Source: Thermanaerosceptrum fracticalcis (GTDB lineage: Bacteria > Bacillota > Peptococcia > DRI-13). Taken from it: DNA of 64,000 nt. Shown here one piece after another: positions 26,910 to 34,946 of this stretch. Every line of letters begins with the position of its first letter. Positions within the stretch are counted from its first letter, which is position 1. The DNA lies in NCBI RefSeq assembly GCF_000746025.2, contig NZ_CP045798.1:3579501-3643500 (forward strand), in the 5' to 3' direction. The position numbers and the translations under genes were made by a program. The notes beneath the pieces were generated by a model that was not told where the DNA came from, searched no databases, and was given only the letters and a program-made list of their open reading frames with translations.

Positions 26910-27869
26910 TTATCTTTGCAGATAACCGGGGGCTACAATCTCTTCATAACTGTAGGCTTTGTCAATTAATCCTTTGTTTTGCATCCAGTTCATCACCCTC
27001 TCCACCATAGCCTTGGTGGGTAAAACCAGGGGTGAATATTTGGGGATGGTGTAGGAATTTTCCAATGGTTTAGGAATACGCGCTTTTTCGATAATTAATT
27101 CTTTATATTTTTCCGGGGACTCGTTTAATTTACCTGCCGCTTCTTCATAAGCCTGGAGGATTCTTTTTACGGATTCGGGATATTTCTTAAGGGTATCTTC
27201 ACGGAAAAGGATTACTGTTTGGGAAAGGTTATTCTTTAGTTTAGCATCATCTACTACTACGACAGCGCCGGATTTTTCCGCCAGGGTGGCCAAGGGGTCC
27301 GGTAAGAGAGCAGCTTTCACGTCTTTTCCGGCCAGCAAAGCATCCAGCCGGATTTTCATGTCGGGAATACTTTGAAAGTTTAGCTCACTGGGAGCAATAC
27401 CTACTTCTTTTAACATTTCTTCAGCCAGGTAATGGATAATGGTGTTTTGAGAAATAGCGATAGGTATGCCTTTTAATTGCTGGGGAGTGGTGATACCGCT
27501 CCCGGGAGAGGAGAGAATGGCAAAACGGCCTTCCTGGGGCGTGGCTCCTAAGCCCAGGGACACAACTTTAACGGGAGTTCCGCCTTTTTTAAAGAGAGCT
27601 GCCGCCAGGAGGTCAGCCAATTCACCTTGTATTTCGCCGGCCTCCAGAGCAATATCTCTATCCCTGGCACTGTTGAAGGGGATTAATTGCACCTCTATAC
27701 CGTGTTTGGCAAATAAACCTTCCTTTTCCGCTACAAAAAAGGGAAGGTTATCTTCGATACTCAGCAGGCCTAACTTAAGAGAGACCTTTTTATTATTCCC
27801 AGCTTTACTACAGCCGAGGATGGAAAACAGTAAAAGAACGATGAGGAGGGAACCAATAAGCTTCTTCAT
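26910..27869 (-). CDS. ABC transporter substrate-binding lipoprotein (NMT1/SsuA-like)
   Basis: Extracellular binding protein, about 319 aa, anchored through the lipobox SILGC (near residue 20). The mature part shows GLLSIEDNLPFFVAEKEGLF, IPFNSARDRDIALEAGEIQG and GSGITTPQQLKGIPIAIS, the layout of NMT1/THI5 and SsuA family proteins that bind nitrate, sulfonates or pyrimidine precursors. First gene of the minus-strand importer set, 199 bases before the ATPase with a repeat element in that gap. ATG at 27869 follows GGGGTGAG. Confidence 0.85.
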   Translation of the reverse strand: MKKLIGSLLIVLLLFSILGCSKAGNNKKVSLKLGLLSIEDNLPFFVAEKEGLFAKHGIEVQLIPFNSARDRDIALEAGEIQGELADLLAAALFKKGGTPVKVVSLGLGATPQEGRFAILSSPGSGITTPQQLKGIPIAISQNTIIHYLAEEMLKEVGIAPSELNFQSIPDMKIRLDALLAGKDVKAALLPDPLATLAEKSGAVVVVDDAKLKNNLSQTVILFREDTLKKYPESVKRILQAYEEAAGKLNESPEKYKELIIEKARIPKPLENSYTIPKYSPLVLPTKAMVERVMNWMQNKGLIDKAYSYEEIVAPGYLQR

Positions 27870-27963
27870 AATTCTCACCCCACGATGTTAGATAAGTAAC
27901 CGTAAAGATTGTACCATATTATTAAATATTACGGAATCTGTAATCTAACCGGGGTGAAGATGG

Positions 27964-29373
27964 TTAGTTTTCTGTGGCGGGTTCAGCACTTATCTCCTGC
28001 TCAAAGGCAGGACCTTTCACCACGGCAAATTTTTTCCACCTGCCCGTGCGGTAATAAAGATAATTGATAATTAATCCCGTATAAATACTGATGACAATGG
28101 CTAGCCAGATTCCCTTTACACCCAGGTAGGGATTGACTGAGAGATAGGCGGCCAGAGGAACTCTAATCACCCAAAGGGAGATAAGTGTTAGCAGCATGGC
28201 AGTGACGGTATCCCCTGCCCCCCTTAAAACACCTCCCAGGGTAAACATCAGGGCGAAGGGTATATAGGCATAGCCCAGGTAGCGCAGGTACAGGGCGCCA
28301 GCCTCTAAAACCCCGGTGTCTTTGGTAAAAGGGGCCAGGAGCAGGGTAGGAATAAAAAGGATAGCCAAAGAGACCACAAAGTTAATGGCAATGGCCAAAA
28401 TACCGCTCCACTTTACTGAATCCTTCACCCGTTCTTCTTTTTGTGCTCCCAGGTTTTGGCCTACTAAGGCTGAGACGGCCAAACTGATACTCATGGCAGG
28501 CATAAAGGCGAACTGTTCGATACGGGCGGCAGCCCCAAAGCCGGCGACTACTGTACTGCCAAAACGGTTAACCATAGCGCCTACAGCTAAGGAGCTTAAG
28601 GAAACAAGGGTATGCTGAAGACCTGCGGGTAAACCAATTTTAAAGATTAAACCAATGAGGGACCAGTCTATAATCCAGAATTCTTTGTTAAGTGTTACCA
28701 GACCGGAGGATTGAAAAAGATATCTTAAGGCCAGTAGTGAGGATATTCCCTGGGCAATAACGGTAGCCAGGGCAGCTCCTTTTACACCCATGGCCGGGAG
28801 AGGACCCAGGCCAAAGATCAGGAGGGGGTCGAGAACGATGTTAATCACAGTGGCATACGCCAAAAATTTCAAAGGAGTTCGCGAATCGCCTAAACCCCGT
28901 AGGATAGCACTAATCCCGTTATACCAGAACATACCTATCAATCCGCTGAGGAACACGCCCAGATACCCTGAAGCCTGTTCCATGATGTCAGGGGGTGTAT
29001 TGATCAGTGAAAGCAATTCCCCCCGGTATACTACCCCGATGACGGAGACAATAAGGCCGAGGACAGTTAAAGTAATCAGGGAGTTTCCTATGGTTTTTAC
29101 CACCATGTCCTGCCTTTTGGCGCCGTAATACTGGGAGACCAAAGTGGTCATGGCCATCGCTGCTCCCATAATCAGTGCCACCAGAGCAAAGATGACGGGA
29201 AACCCTACGGAGACTGCGGCTAGGGCCTGGGGCCCCAGAAACCTTCCCACCCAAATACTGTCTACGGTATTGTAAAGGGCTTGCAGGAGATTCCCTAAAA
29301 ACATGGGGATGGAAAACATTATTAAATGGCGGGGAATACTATCCCGGGTAAAGTCGATAGTTTTTTTCTCCAT
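27964..29373 (-). CDS. MATE-family multidrug efflux transporter
   Basis: Twelve-helix cation-coupled exporter, 469 aa, of the NorM/DinF-related group. IPMFLGNLLQALYNTVDSIWVG at the N-terminus (in part), AVSVGFPVIFALVALIMG, and the internally repeated second half (PLGAQKEERVKDSVKW-type loop; ALMFTLGGVLRGAGDT) are characteristic. Monocistronic, with its own promoter on the minus strand. Substrate not predictable. Confidence 0.9.
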   Translation of the reverse strand: MEKKTIDFTRDSIPRHLIMFSIPMFLGNLLQALYNTVDSIWVGRFLGPQALAAVSVGFPVIFALVALIMGAAMAMTTLVSQYYGAKRQDMVVKTIGNSLITLTVLGLIVSVIGVVYRGELLSLINTPPDIMEQASGYLGVFLSGLIGMFWYNGISAILRGLGDSRTPLKFLAYATVINIVLDPLLIFGLGPLPAMGVKGAALATVIAQGISSLLALRYLFQSSGLVTLNKEFWIIDWSLIGLIFKIGLPAGLQHTLVSLSSLAVGAMVNRFGSTVVAGFGAAARIEQFAFMPAMSISLAVSALVGQNLGAQKEERVKDSVKWSGILAIAINFVVSLAILFIPTLLLAPFTKDTGVLEAGALYLRYLGYAYIPFALMFTLGGVLRGAGDTVTAMLLTLISLWVIRVPLAAYLSVNPYLGVKGIWLAIVISIYTGLIINYLYYRTGRWKKFAVVKGPAFEQEISAEPATEN

Positions 29374-29409
29374 GGTTCTGCTCCCGTATTTAAGATAAAT
29401 TTCTTACAT

Positions 29410-29439
29410 AGTGTACCATTTACTTTATCATTGTATCAA
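29410..29439 (-). promoter_or_regulatory. Sigma-A promoter of the MATE gene
   Basis: On the minus strand: TTGATA, 18-base spacer, TACACT, ending about 37 bases before the ATG. Confidence 0.55.
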
Positions 29440-29541
29440 CTTTAGTTTGCAGAGTTACATAATTAAAGCCGGATAATTTATGAATACTGTGCGGGTTTAA
29501 TGGAAATTATTCTAATAGATATTCATAAGTCGAGGTAATTT

Positions 29542-30234
29542 ATGGAAAAAATGGCTCTGGTGCAACATAAATTCAAAAGGATTCCCCGTCACATCGGTGT
29601 GATACCCGATGGCAACAGGAGATGGGCACAGCAGCGGGGATTACCCAAAGAAGCGGGCTATCATTATGGCATAGATCCCGGTTTCGCCTTATACAGGCAA
29701 TGCCTGGAACTGGGGATAGAAGAGATAACTTTCTATGGCTTTACCCAGGATAATACCAAACGGCCCCATGAACAATGCCGCGCCTTCCAGAAGGCCTGTG
29801 TGGATGCCGTCATGAAATTGACCGAGGGTGATGCTGCCCTGTTGGTGGTGGGTAATACCGAATCTCCCCTCTTTCCCCGGGAGTTACTGCCATTTACCCC
29901 AAAACGGGTAATTTTTGGCAGGGGTCTGATGAAGATTAATTTCCTTGTCAACTATAGCTGGCAGTGGGATTTAAGTACGGCTTTAAAAAAACTCGGATTG
30001 GAGGGAACATTTAACAAGTCAAGCTTTCCGGAAAATATTGCCTCGGCTGATATCTCCCGTATCGACTTAATTATCCGCTGGGGAGGAAGAAGAAGGCTGA
30101 GCGGCTTTTTACCGGTGCAGACAATCTATGCAGACTTTTATATCCTGGAGGATTTGTGGCCGGATTTTCTGCCGGAGCATTTGTACCAGGCTCTCCACTG
30201 GTATGAAGAACAGGATATCACCCTGGGGGGGTAA
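29542..30234 (+). CDS. Divergent cis-prenyltransferase (undecaprenyl diphosphate synthase-like)
   Basis: 230 aa, clearly related to UppS. HIGVIPDGNRRWAQQRG near residues 18-34 replaces the canonical IMDGNGRWA, and FYGFTQDNTKRP near 66-77 replaces FSTENWKRP. IDLIIRWGG ... LSGFLPVQ and WPDFLPEHL match the C-terminal substrate-binding region, although RTGGEQR has become RWGGRRR. The catalytic Asp and the diphosphate-binding Arg are retained. The changes suggest a paralogue with a different prenyl product or acceptor, not the housekeeping enzyme. Monocistronic, terminator directly behind. Confidence 0.75.
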   Translation: MEKMALVQHKFKRIPRHIGVIPDGNRRWAQQRGLPKEAGYHYGIDPGFALYRQCLELGIEEITFYGFTQDNTKRPHEQCRAFQKACVDAVMKLTEGDAALLVVGNTESPLFPRELLPFTPKRVIFGRGLMKINFLVNYSWQWDLSTALKKLGLEGTFNKSSFPENIASADISRIDLIIRWGGRRRLSGFLPVQTIYADFYILEDLWPDFLPEHLYQALHWYEEQDITLGG

Positions 30235-30245
30235 GGAATTTTTTA

Positions 30246-30273
30246 GGTTGGCAAAAGCCAGCCTTTTGTTTTT
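30246..30273 (+). terminator. Intrinsic terminator after the prenyltransferase gene
   Basis: GGTTGGC / GCCAGCC stem with an AAAA loop followed by TTTTGTTTTT. Confidence 0.85.
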
Positions 30274-30365
30274 ACATAGTGAACTTATGATAAAATAGAT
30301 ATGGTCTAATACCTTCTTTCTCGGAGGGGGGTCTCTTTAAAACAGCAGCGGAAGGAGTGTATGAC

Positions 30366-30809
30366 ATGAATGTTCCCTTTTTTCTTACTCCCAAACAAGA
30401 CGTTGTGGTCTTACCCCATCGTGCCACCATGCGCCAGGCCTTAGAAAAAATGGAGTATCATCGATATTCGGCAGTGCCCTTGATAGACGAAGAAGGGAAA
30501 TATGTGGGTACAATTACAGAAGGTGACCTGCTCTGGAAAATTAAAAACACCCCGGGTTTAAGTTTCGAAAATACCCATAAGATTTTCTTAACAGAAGTAC
30601 CCCAGCACATGCAAAATAAACCGGTTCATATCCAGGCTAAAATGGAAGACCTGATCAGCCTGGCTACGACACAAAATTTTGTTCCTGTTATTGATGATGA
30701 GGGTGTTTTTATCGGGATTGTAAAAAGAAGCGATATTATTGATTACTGTGCCAGGCTATTGGAAGAATGCAAAACAGGAAAAATCGTGCCCGAAATAAAT
30801 TCGCTGTAA
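30366..30809 (+). CDS. Tandem CBS-domain protein
   Basis: Stand-alone protein of about 147 aa made of two CBS domains (first about 8-65: MRQALEKMEYHRYSAVPLID ... GTITEGDLLW; second about 78-140: FVPVIDDEGVFIGIVKRSDIIDY). Such pairs bind adenine nucleotides and act as energy or ligand sensors. No enzymatic domain is attached and no partner gene is nearby. ATG at 30366 is taken because it follows GAAGGAG; a GTG three codons earlier lies inside that site. Confidence 0.85.
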   Translation: MNVPFFLTPKQDVVVLPHRATMRQALEKMEYHRYSAVPLIDEEGKYVGTITEGDLLWKIKNTPGLSFENTHKIFLTEVPQHMQNKPVHIQAKMEDLISLATTQNFVPVIDDEGVFIGIVKRSDIIDYCARLLEECKTGKIVPEINSL

Positions 30810-30814
30810 TAAGT

Positions 30815-30840
30815 AAAACCCCGCGTGAGGGTTTTGTTCT
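30815..30840 (+). terminator. Bidirectional terminator between CBS gene and DMT transporter
   Basis: AAAACCC / GGGTTTT stem with a 7-base loop between two converging genes; T-rich on both strands. Confidence 0.65.
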
Positions 30841-30843
30841 GGA

Positions 30844-31794
30844 CTATTCTTCCGCTTTTACCGGTTTTTCCTTTAGGTTTACTTTCTTACTCAACAGCTC
30901 TATTAATACCGGACTGTTGGTAACCAGTATAACACCGGTAAAGATCAGTATCCCACCGGTAAAATGATATAACATTAGATGTTCCCCTAGAAAGAGTATA
31001 GATATTAATGTGGTAAAGACGGGAGAAAAATTTAAAAAGATAGCGGCTTGATTGGAACTTACCTTCAGGAGTGCCTTATTCCACAGGAAAAAGGCCAGTA
31101 ATGAAGGAAAAATATTAAGGATGACAATGCTTAAAAACAAATTCTTATCCATTTGTGGGAGCCAGGACCAGTTGGACTGCCGGTTTTCCCACAGGGAAAA
31201 GGGAAGGGTAAGAAGAACACCACTTAACATCATCAGGGTGAACAGGGAGTTGGAGGAGAGGGCATGTACTCTTTTTTTAAAGACAAGGGAGTGAATGGCC
31301 CAGCTAACGACACTGATGAGCATCAGCATATCCCCTATATTGGGCTTTAGGTTTACAAAACCTCTGACCTCACCCTTGAAAACGATCCAAAAAACACCAA
31401 ATATTGAAAATATAATGCCGACGCCTTGCAGCGGGGAGATTTTGTCTTTATAAAATATGTAGGAAAAGAGAGCAAAGATAGCGGGGCTGAAGGAGGCAAG
31501 TAAAGAAGCATTGATTGCCGTGGTATAGCGGACAGAGTAATAAACGGATATGGTGTTCAGGAAATAACCCGTAGCGCCAAGCAATAAGAGTAAAGGCCAG
31601 TTTGCTAAATAGAGGGATATGTTTTTTCTTAGGTCTTTCCAGGTTAATAAAAGGAATAAAGCGACAGGTATAATCCAACGCAACAGGTTTAGGGTAATGG
31701 GCGGAATAACGGTGACGATGGTTTTGCCGATTACAAAATTAAAACTCCAGAAAAAAGGAGCCAGGATTAATAACCAATAGTGTGCCCGTTTCAT
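30844..31794 (-). CDS. EamA/DMT-family transporter
   Basis: Ten-helix drug/metabolite transporter, 316 aa, with two EamA repeats (first about 8-140, second about 155-295). WSFNFVIGKTIVTVIPPI and WAIHSLVFKK begin the two repeats; FLGEHLMLYHFTGGILIFTGV is the typical last pair of helices. Monocistronic; substrate (amino acid, metabolite or drug) unknown. Confidence 0.85.
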   Translation of the reverse strand: MKRAHYWLLILAPFFWSFNFVIGKTIVTVIPPITLNLLRWIIPVALFLLLTWKDLRKNISLYLANWPLLLLLGATGYFLNTISVYYSVRYTTAINASLLASFSPAIFALFSYIFYKDKISPLQGVGIIFSIFGVFWIVFKGEVRGFVNLKPNIGDMLMLISVVSWAIHSLVFKKRVHALSSNSLFTLMMLSGVLLTLPFSLWENRQSNWSWLPQMDKNLFLSIVILNIFPSLLAFFLWNKALLKVSSNQAAIFLNFSPVFTTLISILFLGEHLMLYHFTGGILIFTGVILVTNSPVLIELLSKKVNLKEKPVKAEE

Positions 31795-31941
31795 CTTTGT
31801 TTCTTCCCGTCATCAGTATATTTGTTTAATATTTTATTTACTATTTATTATACTTTTTTTATTACGAGTAGGAAACTATATTCTTCCTTAATTTATTAGT
31901 TTCCGTTACGAGTGATAAGGGTGGGTAAATTAAAAAAGGGT

Positions 31942-31969
31942 TTGACAATATGAGCTGTTATAATATACT
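31942..31969 (+). promoter_or_regulatory. Sigma-A promoter of GntR gene
   Basis: TTGACA, 16-base spacer, TATACT, about 48 bases before the ATG at 32018. Confidence 0.65.
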
Positions 31970-32017
31970 TTAGTTTAATAGGAATTGTTTCATACAAGTA
32001 TGATTGGAGGGAAATTC

Positions 32018-32698
32018 ATGGCGGAACGTACTCTCTTGCGTATCAGACTGGACAATTTCCGGCCCCTGGGGGAAATGGTATATGAATCTTTAAGGGATGC
32101 TATTATAAACCAGGTTTTAAAGCCTGGCGAAAGATTGATGGAAACTGAACTGGCGGAAGAAATGGGGGTCAGCAGAACACCTGTAAGAGAAGCCATCAGA
32201 AAATTAGAACAGGAAGGTTATGTCGTAATGATCCCCCGTAAGGGAGCTTACGTGGCAGGACTCTCCATTAAAGATATTCATGAAGTCTTTGAGATAAGAG
32301 GAGCCTTGGAATCATTGGCTGCCGGGCTTGCGGCCGAAAGAGCCACACAGGAAGAAATTGAAGAGATGGAACGCAATATTGTTTTGGAAGCCAGTCACTT
32401 CGAAAGCAATGATCTGATTAAAACCATCGAAGTCGATACTAAATTTCACGAGCTTATTTTTAAAGCGTCCAAAAACGACCGTTTATTAGGGATGATCAGC
32501 AATTTGCGGGAACAGGTCCAAAGATTCCGGACTACTACCCTGGCTGTGTCCGGAAGACTAAAATTCGCTTTGGAAGAGCATAGAAGGATTGTGGAAGCAA
32601 TAGCCGCCAGGGATGTGCAGTTAGCCCAGCAGATGGCCAAAGATCACATTGAGAGTGCGGAAAATGCTTTGTTGGAAGTGATTAGCTACCAGAAGTAG
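32018..32698 (+). CDS. GntR-family regulator, FadR/FCD subfamily
   Basis: Transcription factor of 226 aa. N-terminal winged helix (YESLRDAIINQVLKPGERL, ELAEEMGVSRTPVREAIRKLEQEG at about residues 20-68) and all-helical C-terminal FCD ligand domain (DIHEVFEIRGALESLAAGLAAERA, then DTKFHELIFKASKN with metal-ligand Asp/His, and EHRRIVEAIAARD). FCD regulators sense organic acids or other metabolites. ATG at 32018 follows GGAGGG. No co-transcribed target is seen; repeats follow directly. Confidence 0.88.
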   Translation: MAERTLLRIRLDNFRPLGEMVYESLRDAIINQVLKPGERLMETELAEEMGVSRTPVREAIRKLEQEGYVVMIPRKGAYVAGLSIKDIHEVFEIRGALESLAAGLAAERATQEEIEEMERNIVLEASHFESNDLIKTIEVDTKFHELIFKASKNDRLLGMISNLREQVQRFRTTTLAVSGRLKFALEEHRRIVEAIAARDVQLAQQMAKDHIESAENALLEVISYQK

Positions 32699-32895
32699 TT
32701 GGTAGTTGGTATTTGGTATTTGGTAGTTGGTAGTTGGTAGTTGTTAGTAATTCTTAACGTGAACCGTTAACTGTTAACCGTGAACCGTAAATATGAAACA
32801 CCAGGAAATTATAAAAAACGGTCGACTTTTCACGGTTTGCGGTTTACGAATAGGGACACTGGTCTCTGGTCACTAATTCGGACTTCGGAAGTCGT
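32699..32895. repeat. TTGGTAG / GGTTAAC / CACTGGTCTCTGG degenerate word repeats
   Basis: Starts with about eight tandem variants of TTGGTAGTTGGTAG, then GTGAACCGTTAACTGTTAACC words, their reverse complement around 32830 (CACGGTTTGCGGTTTACG), then GGACACTGGTCTCTGGTCAC and GGACTTCGGAAGTCG. No gene in the 342 bases before ccdA. Confidence 0.75.
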
Positions 32896-32897
32896 AG

Positions 32898-32926
32898 AAC
32901 TCCTTCGTTTGAGGGAGTTTTTTTAT
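32898..32926 (+). terminator. Intrinsic terminator downstream of the GntR gene
   Basis: AACTCC / GGAGTT stem followed by TTTTTTATT, about 200 bases after the gene, behind the repeat block. Confidence 0.65.
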
Positions 32927-32976
32927 TACTAAAAATTACCTGGATTTTGGATAAGAAAAGGTTATATTTAGCATCT

Positions 32977-33005
32977 TTACTTACCCCCTAGGGGTATAGT
33001 ACAAT
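32977..33005 (+). promoter_or_regulatory. ccdA promoter with embedded CsoR-family-type operator
   Basis: TTACTT, 17-base spacer, TACAAT. The spacer holds TACCCCCTAGGGGTA (32982-32996), a GC-tract palindrome of the type bound by CsoR (copper) and CstR (persulfide) repressors. Operator position between -35 and -10 implies repression by promoter occlusion. Confidence 0.65.
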
Positions 33006-33040
33006 ATAATCACAACTATAAAATATGAGGACGTTGCAGG

Positions 33041-33670
33041 ATGGATTTGTCATTAAGTTTTATGGGTGGGTTGATAGCGAGCCTAACCCCCTGCAGTTTG
33101 GCAGGTTTTCCCTTGATTATCGGCTATATCGGTGCCCAGAAAAATGATGATATCAAACGATCATTGCTGTTAACCATTTTCTTTGTTTTGGGTATGTCTC
33201 TGACCTTTGCCGTTTTGGGTCTTACCGCGGTACTCCTGGGAACAATTTTCGGCAGCAGCATCGGTCCGGTTTGGCGCTACATTTTAGCCACCTTCATTAT
33301 TCTGATGGGCCTCAATCTCCTGGAGTTATTACCTATACCCCATGTGCAATTAAATATGAAAATGCCAAAAGCGACAGGCTTAAGTGGGGCGCTCTTGGTG
33401 GGAATGATTTACGGTATCATGGCCTCTCCTTGTTCTACACCTATTTTGGCCAGTATTTTAGGTTATGCCTCCTTACAGGGGAATTTATTGAAAGGTGCAG
33501 CCATGCTCCTTGTTTACGGCCTGGGTCACGGAATCCTTTTATTACTGCTGGGTATTTCCACGGGTTTTGTTAAAACTTTACAGGTGCTGCGGCGTTACAG
33601 TACTTATCTACAGAAGATATCCGGTTTCCTTTTAATTGGAGCCGGTATCTATATGTTTTGGACCATATGA
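33041..33670 (+). CDS. ccdA: CcdA-like thiol-disulfide electron transfer membrane protein
   Basis: Six-helix membrane protein of 209 aa that carries reducing equivalents from cytoplasmic thioredoxin to the outer face. The two redox cysteines lie in SLTPCSLAGFP (residue about 18) and MASPCSTPIL (residue about 129), one at the start of each three-helix repeat. It is followed 17 bases later by a membrane-anchored thioredoxin, its probable partner. Under control of the CsoR-type operator, so probably induced by copper or reactive sulfur. Cytochrome c maturation genes are not nearby. Confidence 0.88.
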   Translation: MDLSLSFMGGLIASLTPCSLAGFPLIIGYIGAQKNDDIKRSLLLTIFFVLGMSLTFAVLGLTAVLLGTIFGSSIGPVWRYILATFIILMGLNLLELLPIPHVQLNMKMPKATGLSGALLVGMIYGIMASPCSTPILASILGYASLQGNLLKGAAMLLVYGLGHGILLLLLGISTGFVKTLQVLRRYSTYLQKISGFLLIGAGIYMFWTI

Positions 33671-33687
33671 TAAAGGGGTTGTTAGAT

Positions 33688-34107
33688 ATGAAAAAGTGGC
33701 TGCCTGTCCTGTTAATTGGTGCTCTTCTCTTGGGAGGGTTTGTCTGGAAAAAGACCCAGGTGAAAAATGATGGACCTGTGGAGACGGCCAATCCCCTCCA
33801 GGTAATGAATGAGATTTTAGGAAAAAAGCCTATCTTTGTAGAATTTACTTCGGATGATTGTCCCTATTGTGTAAAGATGAAGCCTATCATTAAAGAATTA
33901 CAGGATAAATATGGCGAACAGATCCAATTTGTTATCGCCAATACCGGGAATAATGAAGAAGCAAGAAAACTGGCGCTGTTTTACCGGGTCCGGGGGATTC
34001 CGGCAGTGTTTATTCACGATCAGGAAGGTAAGATCATTGAGAAATATGAAGGTTTTACAACTAAGGAAACTCTGGAAAAAGGGATCAATAAAGTTATAAA
34101 GCCGTAA
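33688..34107 (+). CDS. Membrane-anchored thioredoxin-like protein
   Basis: Extracytoplasmic thioredoxin, 139 aa: N-terminal membrane anchor (WLPVLLIGALLLGGFVW) and a thioredoxin domain with active site DDCPYCVKMKP (residues about 57-67) and the cis-proline segment VRGIPAVFIHD. The CPYC rather than CGPC active site suggests a more oxidising or specialised partner. Co-transcribed with ccdA, which would keep it reduced. ATG at 33688 follows AAAGGGG; an earlier in-frame start overlaps the ccdA end and lacks a ribosome site. Confidence 0.88.
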   Translation: MKKWLPVLLIGALLLGGFVWKKTQVKNDGPVETANPLQVMNEILGKKPIFVEFTSDDCPYCVKMKPIIKELQDKYGEQIQFVIANTGNNEEARKLALFYRVRGIPAVFIHDQEGKIIEKYEGFTTKETLEKGINKVIKP

Positions 34108-34147
34108 AACTGGCCAGGAAACTGGCAAAAATAGAAGAATAAAAAAA

Positions 34148-34180
34148 ACAAGGCACTGTACCCACAGTGCCTTGTTTTTT
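34148..34180 (+). terminator. Strong bidirectional terminator
   Basis: CAAGGCACTGT / ACAGTGCCTTG stem with an ACCC loop, eight T after it on the + strand and A-run before it, serving ccdA-trx and the converging GntR gene. Confidence 0.9.
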
Positions 34181-34194
34181 TTAGATTTACTTTA

Positions 34195-34866
34195 TTATTT
34201 TTTAGCTCGATGACTCATGATATTTAAATAGGCCTGTTTCACGTGTTCAGTTAAAGCCTTTTCCGCTTTATCAGGATTTTTTTCCAGAAAAGCATTTAAT
34301 ACTGCCCTGTGTTCTGCCAGGGTATTTTCGATACGGTGGGGAACTTTCAGTGATTCTACCCGGGATAATTGTACGAACTGGTGGAGGTTACTTAAGGTCA
34401 GGTTTAATATTTTACTGCCGGAGGCTTCGTAGATGATTTCATGAAACTTTGTATCAAGACTGGCTACCTCTTCCTGATCCCCTTTTTGGGAATAAAACTC
34501 CATAAGGTCAGTCAGTTTTTGCAGTTCTTTGATTTCGGCCGGGCTAATTTTTTCTGCGGCCCAGCGTGCGGCCAGCCCTTCCACGAGTTGACGGATAGCG
34601 TAGATATCTTCAACGTCTTTAGAGGAGATCCCCAAAACGATGGCACCTTTATTAGGGGTAGTCTCCACCAGTCCTTCTACCTCTAAAAGCCGGATGGCTT
34701 CACGAATAGGGGTACGGCTTACCTTTAATTCTTCCGCTAGTTTTGACTCCACCAAGTTTTCCCCCGGGCTGTAAACACCGTTGATGATTTGTGATTTTAC
34801 ATATTTGAAAACTTTAGTGCGCAGTGATGCATCGTTGGTGGAAGAAAGTTCGAAGTCTTTGGCCAT
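34195..34866 (-). CDS. GntR-family regulator (FCD) of the citrate/homocitrate cluster
   Basis: FadR-type regulator of 223 aa: winged helix (SQIINGVYSPGENLVESKL, ELKVSRTPIREAIRLLEVEG about residues 26-66) and FCD domain (DVEDIYAIRQLVEGLAARWAAE; DTKFHEIIYEASG; EHRAVLNAFLE). It lies 80 bases after the isocitrate dehydrogenase gene on the same strand and has its own promoter, whose -10 box carries the palindrome TTGTATTACAA. A matching palindrome covers the -10 box of the first gene of the cluster, so it probably represses both. The ligand is perhaps a tricarboxylate. Confidence 0.87.
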   Translation of the reverse strand: MAKDFELSSTNDASLRTKVFKYVKSQIINGVYSPGENLVESKLAEELKVSRTPIREAIRLLEVEGLVETTPNKGAIVLGISSKDVEDIYAIRQLVEGLAARWAAEKISPAEIKELQKLTDLMEFYSQKGDQEEVASLDTKFHEIIYEASGSKILNLTLSNLHQFVQLSRVESLKVPHRIENTLAEHRAVLNAFLEKNPDKAEKALTEHVKQAYLNIMSHRAKK

Positions 34867-34904
34867 GCTGTTCCCTCCTGTAAGGAGATTTCAAATTCGT
34901 ACAT

Positions 34905-34933
34905 ATTGTATTACAACTCTCTTCCAAAAACAA
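34905..34933 (-). promoter_or_regulatory. gntR promoter with palindromic operator
   Basis: Minus strand: TTGTTT, 17-base spacer, TACAAT. The palindrome TTGTATTACAA (34906-34916) overlaps the -10 box, an arrangement typical of GntR autoregulation. Confidence 0.6.
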
Positions 34934-34946
34934 GCACCTTTCTGAT

